Position numbers and translations under genes: made by a program
Shown: piece after piece, positions 30,992-36,227 of the stretch
Position numbering within the stretch: position 1 is the first letter of the stretch
Layout of the letters: every line of letters begins with the position of its first letter
From: Acidobacteriota bacterium
GTDB lineage: Bacteria > Acidobacteriota > Terriglobia > Terriglobales > Acidobacteriaceae
DNA length: 36,227 nt
Assembly (NCBI GenBank): GCA_021798235.1
Contig: JAJZMO010000095.1
Coordinates: forward strand, 1 to 36,227
Reading direction: 5' to 3'
The notes under the pieces: generated by a model
What the model saw: the letters and a program-made list of their open reading frames with translations, nothing else
Told to the model about the DNA's origin: nothing
Databases searched by the model: none

Positions 30992-31019
30992 ACAGCGGCA
31001 GACAAACGGCCGCCGCTGT
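30992..31019 (-). terminator. Hairpin between hemW and the response regulator gene
   Basis: ACAGCGGC (30992-30999) and GCCGCTGT (31012-31019) form eight perfect pairs with a 12-nt loop, directly after the hemW stop. It lacks a T-run. It may end the hemW transcript before the regulator operon. Confidence 0.45.
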
Positions 31020-31023
31020 CAGC

Positions 31024-32262
31024 TTACCGCACGGAAAAGAATGGATCGCAAACAGAATGTAAATCCTCGGTTACGGGAGTGTGAATCGAGAGCGGCTCCG
31101 GTGCAAGCAGTCGCTCGAAAACCTCATTGGAAAACAACCGGCCCTGCGCGGTCAGGCGCACCAGATCGCCGTCAACTTCCAATAGCCCCTCCTGCTCGCA
31201 ACCGGCCAGCACAGGTGGATAGCCAGCACATGCCTCCGCGCCAAATTCGCGCTCCAGCGCGGACAAGTGCACTCCAGCATTCCTGCGCAGCCCCAGGAAC
31301 CATGCCTCTTCGAGCGCGGCCTGCGCATCGACTTCCGTGCAGTCCCACTGCGCTCCCTGCTCCAAGTAGAGCGCCAGATCGTCCGCCACAGCCAAACGGC
31401 GCGCGCGGCCATCGGCTCCGCGCAACATCGAGTGCGCATCCAATCCCAAGCCAAGATAGGGCTGCCGCAGCCAGTATTTTTCATTGTGCTGCGAAGCAAA
31501 GCCCACACGCGCGAAGTTGGAAATCTCATACTGAGCGATGCCCGCAGCGTTCAGACGCGCACAGGCGGCCAGGTACATGGCAGCGATGTGTGCATCCTCT
31601 GGAACGGCTTCGGCGTGGTAACGCGAGCCGCTGGCGAGCAGTTCGCGGCCCAGGCGCGAGTCCTCATCAACCTCCAACATATAGACGCTAACGTGGGGCA
31701 CTCCACTGGCAAGCGCCACATCGAGCGAGAGCTGCCAGCTTGCCTCGGTTTGCTGCGGCAGCCCGGCGAGCAGATCCACATTGATATTGACGATGCCCAC
31801 GCCGCGCAGGCGTGCGATGTCGGCCAGCGCCTGCGCGCAGGTATGCAGACGACCCACGGCACGAGCCTCGGCATCCACAAACGATTGCACGCCGAAGCTG
31901 ACGCGGTTGATGCCCAATTGCGGCAGCGCATCCAGCAGATCGTCACTGAGCTGGCCGGGCGCACACTCCAGCGTGATCTCGGCATCGGCGCTCAACAGAA
32001 ACTCCGCGCGCAGTGCTTGAAAGATGCGCCGCAACTGCTCTGGACGCAGCAAACTCGGCGTGCCTCCACCAAAGTAGATCGTGTCGATATGCTCCGGCGA
32101 CAAGGCCGACACGCCCGATGCGCGTGCGCGCACGGAATGAATCTCTTCGATCAAACGCTCCACGTAGCGATCCAGCCGCTCCTGGCCAAAGACGCCGGAG
32201 GCGAAGTTGCAATAGCTGCACTTTGAACGGCAGAACGGAATCGAAATGTAGAGGCCGTGCAT
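31024..32262 (-). CDS. hemW: Radical SAM heme chaperone HemW
   Basis: A 412-residue protein. LYISIPFCRSKCSYCNFAS gives the radical SAM cluster cysteines C11, C15 and C18. TIYFGGGTPSLL, GINRVSFGVQSF, INVDLLAGLPQQTEASW and YEISNFAR are HemW/HemN-family blocks. The C-terminal HemN domain ends near LFSNEVFERLL. The Cys pattern and missing N-terminal extension favour HemW (heme insertion chaperone) over oxygen-independent coproporphyrinogen oxidase. ATG 32262 is the conserved start; the longer open frame upstream is antisense to the exporter gene. There is no clear Shine-Dalgarno. Confidence 0.92.
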   Translation of the reverse strand: MHGLYISIPFCRSKCSYCNFASGVFGQERLDRYVERLIEEIHSVRARASGVSALSPEHIDTIYFGGGTPSLLRPEQLRRIFQALRAEFLLSADAEITLECAPGQLSDDLLDALPQLGINRVSFGVQSFVDAEARAVGRLHTCAQALADIARLRGVGIVNINVDLLAGLPQQTEASWQLSLDVALASGVPHVSVYMLEVDEDSRLGRELLASGSRYHAEAVPEDAHIAAMYLAACARLNAAGIAQYEISNFARVGFASQHNEKYWLRQPYLGLGLDAHSMLRGADGRARRLAVADDLALYLEQGAQWDCTEVDAQAALEEAWFLGLRRNAGVHLSALEREFGAEACAGYPPVLAGCEQEGLLEVDGDLVRLTAQGRLFSNEVFERLLAPEPLSIHTPVTEDLHSVCDPFFSVR

Positions 32263-32311
32263 CAAAGGATGAGTTCTCGTGGATTCTTTCCGGCGGCCCG
32301 GTGCGCGCCGG

Positions 32312-32317
32312 TACAAT
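32312..32317 (+). promoter_or_regulatory. TACAAT -10 candidate before the MsbA-like exporter
   Basis: GTACAATAGTAGTGTCGCATG puts the hexamer 11 nt before ATG 32329. Overlapping it on the opposite strand, TACTAT (32316-32321) could be a -10 for hemW, giving interlocked divergent promoters in the 66-nt spacer. Confidence 0.45.
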
Positions 32318-32328
32318 AGTAGTGTCGC

Positions 32329-34296
32329 ATGGCAGAAGCCGCATCCAGCACGCCGAAGCATCAGGAAGAAGACGCAGCAGGCAAGGCCTATGACCACCGG
32401 CTCATGCGCCGACTGCTGACGTATCTGCGCCCGTATCGACTGGTCTTTTTCTCTTCCCTGGCCGCCATCGCAATCAAAGCATTTTTGGATGTGCTCGGTC
32501 CGTACCTGACCAAGGTAGCCGTCGATCTGTATATGACGCACGACGCGCATGCCCACTCCTCTTGGCTGGGGCGGCATCTCAGCCCCAATGCGGTCACCGG
32601 CATCAGCCAGATCGCGGCGATTTTTTTCGGCACGCTTTTCTTCAGCTATCTGCTGGAGTTTGTCCAAACCTACTGGATGCAGTGGATGGGGCAAAAGGTG
32701 ATGTATGACCTGCGCAGCCAAATCTTCCGCCACTTGCAGCAGATGCACATCGCATTCTTTGACCGCAACCCAACGGGCCGCTTGGTCACGCGCGTCACCA
32801 GTGACGTGGACGCGCTGAATGAAATGTTCACCTCCGGCGTGGTCGCCATCTTTGAGGATGTGCTGGTGCTAGCCGGCATCGTGCTGGTGATGCTGCGCAT
32901 GAGCTGGTGGTTGGCGCTGATCGCCTTCGCCGTGCTGCCGTTGATTTTGCTGGTCACCAACATCTTTCGCAAAAGCGTACGCGAAAGTTACCGGCGCATT
33001 CGCACGGCTGTGGCGGGCATCAATTCTTTTTTGCAAGAGCACGTAAGCGGCATGAACGTGGTGCAGATCTTCAATCGGGAGCGCCGCGCCTACGAGAAGT
33101 TTGAAATCGTCAATCGCCAGCACATGGAGGCATTCAAAGACGCCATTCTGGCCTACGCCATCTACTATCCGGTCATTGAAATTCTCAGCTCCACGGCGAT
33201 TGCGGCCATCCTCTGGTTTGGCGGACGCAGCGTGCTGGCGCATCTGGCTCCGGGATCGCACCCAGCGCTGGGCGGCACGGTGACGCTGGGCGTGCTGGTG
33301 GCTTTCATCCAATATGCGCAGCGCTTCTTTCGCCCCATTCAGGACTTGAGCGAAAAGTACAACATTTTGCAGGCCGCCATGGCCGCCAGCGAACGCATCT
33401 TCAAGCTGCTCGACACGCAGCCAGAAATCGTCAGCCCAACCCACCCGCGCACAGGTGACGGCAGCGGCAGCATCGAATTTCGCAACGTCTGGTTCACCTA
33501 TCAACAGTTGGACGCGGCCACGCTCGAACGCCTGCAGTGCGAGGAGCCGGTGGAGGATGGATCCATCGAGTGGATTCTGCGCGGCGTAAGCTTCACCATC
33601 GCGCCCGATGAAGTGGCCGCCATTGTTGGCCACACCGGCGCAGGCAAAACTACGCTGACCAATTTGATGATGCGCTTTTATGACGTACAGCACGGCAGCA
33701 TTCGGATTGATGGCGTGGATGTGCGTGAGTGCGACCTGAACGCGCTGCGCAGCCGCTTTGCCGTAGTGCTGCAGGACCCGTTTCTGTTTACCGGAACCAT
33801 CGCCAGCAACATTCGGCTGGGCACGGATTCCATCAGCGACAAACAAATTGAACAATCCGCCGACGCGGTCAACGTCGGAGACTTCATCCGCAGCCTGCCC
33901 GGCGGGTTCCAAGAGCCGGTGCGGGAACGCGGCAACACGCTCTCCACCGGGCAAAAGCAGCTCATCAGCTTTGCGCGTGCGCTGGCCGCCGATCCGCGCA
34001 TTTTAATTTTGGACGAGGCCACCTCCAGCGTGGACACCGACACGGAGACGCGCATCCGCGCCGCGCTGCGCCATATGGTCACGGGGCGCACCTCGGTGAT
34101 TATTGCGCACCGGCTCTCGACCATTCAGCAGGCCGACCGCATTCTGGTGATGCACAAGGGACATCTGCGCGAAACGGGCACGCACCAACAGTTGTTGGCC
34201 CAGCGCGGCCTGTACTGGAAGCTGTATCAGCTCCAATACAAAGATCAGGAGCTGCCCGCGAGCGGTCTAACCGCACAAACCGTCAGCGCGGATTGA
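32329..34296 (+). CDS. MsbA/MdlB-like ABC exporter (half transporter)
   Basis: A 655-residue membrane protein. Six membrane helices (first near residue 37) and the FFDRNPTGRLVTRVTSDVD coupling loop are typical of type IV exporters. The nucleotide domain has GHTGAGKTT (Walker A), LQDPFLFTGTI (Q-loop), LSTGQKQLISFARAL (signature), ILILDEATSSVD (Walker B) and IIAHRLST (H-loop). A polar insert of about 20 residues lies just after FRNVWFTY, in the A-loop region. The next gene is lpxB, 14 nt downstream of the stop, so lipid A/LPS flipping by an MsbA homologue is a reasonable inference. A multidrug exporter of the MdlB type is the alternative. Confidence 0.85.
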   Translation: MAEAASSTPKHQEEDAAGKAYDHRLMRRLLTYLRPYRLVFFSSLAAIAIKAFLDVLGPYLTKVAVDLYMTHDAHAHSSWLGRHLSPNAVTGISQIAAIFFGTLFFSYLLEFVQTYWMQWMGQKVMYDLRSQIFRHLQQMHIAFFDRNPTGRLVTRVTSDVDALNEMFTSGVVAIFEDVLVLAGIVLVMLRMSWWLALIAFAVLPLILLVTNIFRKSVRESYRRIRTAVAGINSFLQEHVSGMNVVQIFNRERRAYEKFEIVNRQHMEAFKDAILAYAIYYPVIEILSSTAIAAILWFGGRSVLAHLAPGSHPALGGTVTLGVLVAFIQYAQRFFRPIQDLSEKYNILQAAMAASERIFKLLDTQPEIVSPTHPRTGDGSGSIEFRNVWFTYQQLDAATLERLQCEEPVEDGSIEWILRGVSFTIAPDEVAAIVGHTGAGKTTLTNLMMRFYDVQHGSIRIDGVDVRECDLNALRSRFAVVLQDPFLFTGTIASNIRLGTDSISDKQIEQSADAVNVGDFIRSLPGGFQEPVRERGNTLSTGQKQLISFARALAADPRILILDEATSSVDTDTETRIRAALRHMVTGRTSVIIAHRLSTIQQADRILVMHKGHLRETGTHQQLLAQRGLYWKLYQLQYKDQELPASGLTAQTVSAD

Positions 34297-34310
34297 GCGC
34301 ATCCAAACGC

Positions 34311-35528
34311 ATGGCCAAACACTCCCCCTCCCCGATTTTTTTTGTCGCCGCAGGCGAAGCCAGCGGGGAACGCTACGGCGCGATGCTCATCGAGTCGCTG
34401 CGCGCACGTCTGCCCCAGGCGCGCTTCTTTGGCCTGGGCGGTGTGCAGATGGAGACCGCAGGCTGCGAGCGCATCGTGCACGCGGAAGAGATTGCGGTCA
34501 TGGGCATCACCGAGGTGGTGCTCCATCTGCCTGCCATTTACGGAAAATATCGTGCGCTCGTGCGCAGCATCCGCGAACGCAAGCCTGACCTGGCCGTGCT
34601 GATCGATTTTCCCGATGTAAATTTTCGACTGGCAAAGCATCTGTGCAAACTGGGCGTTCCTGTCGTGTACTTTGTCAGTCCGCAACTGTGGGCATGGAAG
34701 AAACGTCGCATCCGTTGGGTGCGGGAGCGCGTGACCAAGATGTTGGTCATCTTTCCCTTTGAAGAGGACTATTATCGCGAGCGCGGCGTGGATGCAACGT
34801 TCGTCGGGCATCCGCTGGCCGATGTGCCACCGCCTACGGTGACGCGCGAGGAATTCGCCCGCCTGCATGGATTGGACGCAGCGAAACTGTGGATTGGGCT
34901 TTTGCCCGGCAGTCGAAAAAAAGAACTGCGCTTGAATCTTCCGGAGATGCTGCGCGCAGCTGCGCTGCTCGGCTCGCAGTATGAATATGTTCTGCCCGCA
35001 GCGGCCACGCTGGAGGCAGCATGGGTGCGCCAACAGGTGCAGCGCGCATGCACCAAGCTCGCAGCCAAGGTTGCGGTGACGGTGGTGCCCGATGCGCGCG
35101 CCACGCTGCACCATGCACGAACAAGCATTGTGGCCAGCGGAACCGCCACGGTCGAAGCGGCGCTGGCGGGCAATCCTTTTGTTGTGGTCTATCGACTCTC
35201 GGCGCTCAGCTACGCTGTGGCCGAGCGCATAGTGCAGGTGCCGCATGTGGCCATGGCAAATTTAATTGCAGGCGCGCGCGTTGTTCCCGAACTGATTCAA
35301 CATGAGTTCACTGCGGAAAATCTGGTGCAGCACGTGCAGCCTTTGCTGCGCGAAGGAGCCGAGCGCTCCACCATGCTGCACGCACTGGCAGGCGTGCGCG
35401 CGACGCTCGAAATGCCCAGATTGCCCGCACCCCACGCAGCGCCGCCGACGGCCATCGCCCGCGCCACGGAACAGGTGTTGCGCACGCTGGCCGAAGCGGC
35501 CGCACGCAGCCAAGAAGCCGTCTACTAG
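34311..35528 (+). CDS. lpxB: Lipid-A-disaccharide synthase
   Basis: A 405-residue glycosyltransferase (GT19) joining UDP-2,3-diacylglucosamine and lipid X. FFVAAGEASGERYGAMLIESL opens the protein. Other blocks are GITEVVLHLP, IDFPDVNFRLAK, YFVSPQLWAWKKRRI, FVGHPLADV, GLLPGSRKKELRLNLPEM and ASGTATVEAALAGNPFVVVYR. ATG 34311 is chosen; a TTG at 34293 overlaps the exporter stop (TTGA) and would add six residues by coupling. There is no Shine-Dalgarno for either. It shares the operon with the MsbA-like exporter. The stop shares CTAG with the convergent gene. Confidence 0.95.
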   Translation: MAKHSPSPIFFVAAGEASGERYGAMLIESLRARLPQARFFGLGGVQMETAGCERIVHAEEIAVMGITEVVLHLPAIYGKYRALVRSIRERKPDLAVLIDFPDVNFRLAKHLCKLGVPVVYFVSPQLWAWKKRRIRWVRERVTKMLVIFPFEEDYYRERGVDATFVGHPLADVPPPTVTREEFARLHGLDAAKLWIGLLPGSRKKELRLNLPEMLRAAALLGSQYEYVLPAAATLEAAWVRQQVQRACTKLAAKVAVTVVPDARATLHHARTSIVASGTATVEAALAGNPFVVVYRLSALSYAVAERIVQVPHVAMANLIAGARVVPELIQHEFTAENLVQHVQPLLREGAERSTMLHALAGVRATLEMPRLPAPHAAPPTAIARATEQVLRTLAEAAARSQEAVY

Positions 35529-35731
35529 CTGCCCAACGTCTCCACAACATGATCGTAGCTGGGCGTTAGACTCTGCATATGGTCGAGCACGCGGCGACGC
35601 TCTTCGGCGGTCAGCGACGGAGCCAGTATCAGGATGCGGCGCAATGTGGTGGCAATATCTTCGGCGTAATTCATCATGCGAATGGCTTCCCCGGAAATAG
35701 GCATCTTTTCTCCTTGAATGTGAATTTTCAT
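35525..35731 (-). CDS. Small conserved-looking protein (68 residues), unknown function
   Basis: The start ATG 35731 has a strong AGGAGGG 7 nt upstream, better than any other start in this part; an ATG-like start 57 nt upstream is not needed. The chain is helical: KMPISGEAIRMMNYAEDIATTLRRIL then APSLTAEERRRVLDHMQSL and a short tail. No cysteine, signal peptide or membrane segment is present. Its stop overlaps the lpxB stop in CTAG at 35525-35528. It is 40 nt upstream of the malQ end, on the same strand as malQ, so it is probably the last gene of that unit. Confidence 0.65.
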   Translation of the reverse strand: MKIHIQGEKMPISGEAIRMMNYAEDIATTLRRILILAPSLTAEERRRVLDHMQSLTPSYDHVVETLGS

Positions 35732-35771
35732 TGTAGTTCCCTCCTGCTGTGGGTAAAGGTTGCGCGAAGGT

Positions 35772-36227
35772 TCAGGGGTGCGGGGCATCGCGATCCGTGG
35801 CCTGCATCAGAGCTGCCAATGCGGCGGCCAACTCTGGATGCAGTGCATCGGGTGCAACGCGCCAAGCCCAGTTGCCCAGCGGCTCGGCGGGCGTGTTCAT
35901 GCGTGCCTCGCTGCCAAGCTGCAAGACATCTTGCAAGGGAAACAAGCACAGCCGCGCAACGGAAGTTGCCGCTGCGCGCAGCATCGCCCAGACCACGCCA
36001 TTTTCTCCGGTGTCCGCATCGGGGTGGAGATAGGCGGCCACGGTGGAGCGCTCGGCTTCAGTGGCCGTGCGCCACCAGCCCAGCGTGGTTTCATTGTCAT
36101 GCGTGCCCGTGTAGACGACGCAGTTTTCCACGAAGCGATGCGGCAGGTGCATGTGCGCACCGCGACTGCCAAAACCAAACTGCATCACGCGCATTCCCGG
36201 CAAACGAAAGTTGTCGCGCAGGGCTTC
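35772..36227 (-). CDS. malQ: 4-alpha-glucanotransferase, C-terminal part (5' truncated by window edge)
   Basis: The frame is open to the last base, giving the final 151 residues. LRDNFRLPGMRVMQFGFG, VVYTGTHDNETTLGWW (GH77 THDN substrate motif) and a C-terminal LFPLQDVLQLGSEARMNTPAEPLGNWAWR are characteristic of MalQ amylomaltase. The enzyme moves glucan chains between maltodextrins in glycogen/maltose metabolism. The catalytic Asp/Glu region lies outside the window. It ends 40 nt before the 68-residue gene. Confidence 0.93.
   Translation of the reverse strand, partial: EALRDNFRLPGMRVMQFGFGSRGAHMHLPHRFVENCVVYTGTHDNETTLGWWRTATEAERSTVAAYLHPDADTGENGVVWAMLRAAATSVARLCLFPLQDVLQLGSEARMNTPAEPLGNWAWRVAPDALHPELAAALAALMQATDRDAPHP

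Noticed and set aside
32869..33954. 361-codon minus-strand frame over the exporter gene
   Set aside because: Antisense shadow; the plus strand encodes the complete ABC exporter motifs.

Overview
The window looks like chromosomal DNA of a diderm, moderately GC-rich bacterium. The best guess is Acidobacteriota (Acidobacteriaceae-like). This rests on the long NHL/Ig-repeat surface protein, the ispE-tRNA-prs-L25-pth-S6-S18-L9 cluster, and lipid A genes (lpxD, lpxB, an MsbA-like exporter, a PagL-like protein). The taxonomic call is inference from protein style and gene order; no rRNA is present.

Layout: (1) 1-408 is the end of a LolC/E-type permease. (2) 409-2314 is an AT-richer insert with a two-gene AAA ATPase / DUF4276 (Toprim-like) operon, the best candidate for a poorly described defence-type system. 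(3) 2429-5958 holds yebC, a PagL-like outer-membrane protein, glutamate formimidoyltransferase and an exported protein of unknown function. (4) 6012-9423 holds a convergent hairpin, a small lipoprotein coupled to lpxD, an orphan PAAR-like DUF4280 protein, a SPOR-domain protein and pyrF. (5) 9424-10747 is AT-rich and carries an HTH (excisionase-like)/PIN toxin-antitoxin pair. (6) 10794-18458 holds rlpA, thiD, a Tat-exported GH9 glycosidase and a 1307-residue protein with two six-bladed NHL propellers. (7) 18725-20367 holds an orphan OppD-like ATPase and a metallophosphoesterase. (8) 20459-25999, all on the minus strand, is the cluster ispE, tRNA-Gln(UUG), prs, rplY, pth, rpsF, rpsR, rplI, with strong hairpins in several spacers. 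(9) 26146-28524 holds a 59-residue zinc-ribbon protein, a CPBP-family membrane protein and an unusual accA. (10) 28857-32262 holds a PhoR/PhoB-type two-component pair and hemW. (11) 32329-36227 holds an MsbA-like exporter with lpxB, a 68-residue protein and the 3' end of malQ.

The genes are mostly housekeeping (translation, envelope lipid, fatty acid, isoprenoid, pyrimidine and PRPP synthesis), interrupted by two AT-rich accessory modules. A second recurrent signal is the hexamer TACAAT lying 6-15 nt before the start codon of at least five genes. Several of these lack a Shine-Dalgarno sequence, which suggests leaderless or near-leaderless transcripts.
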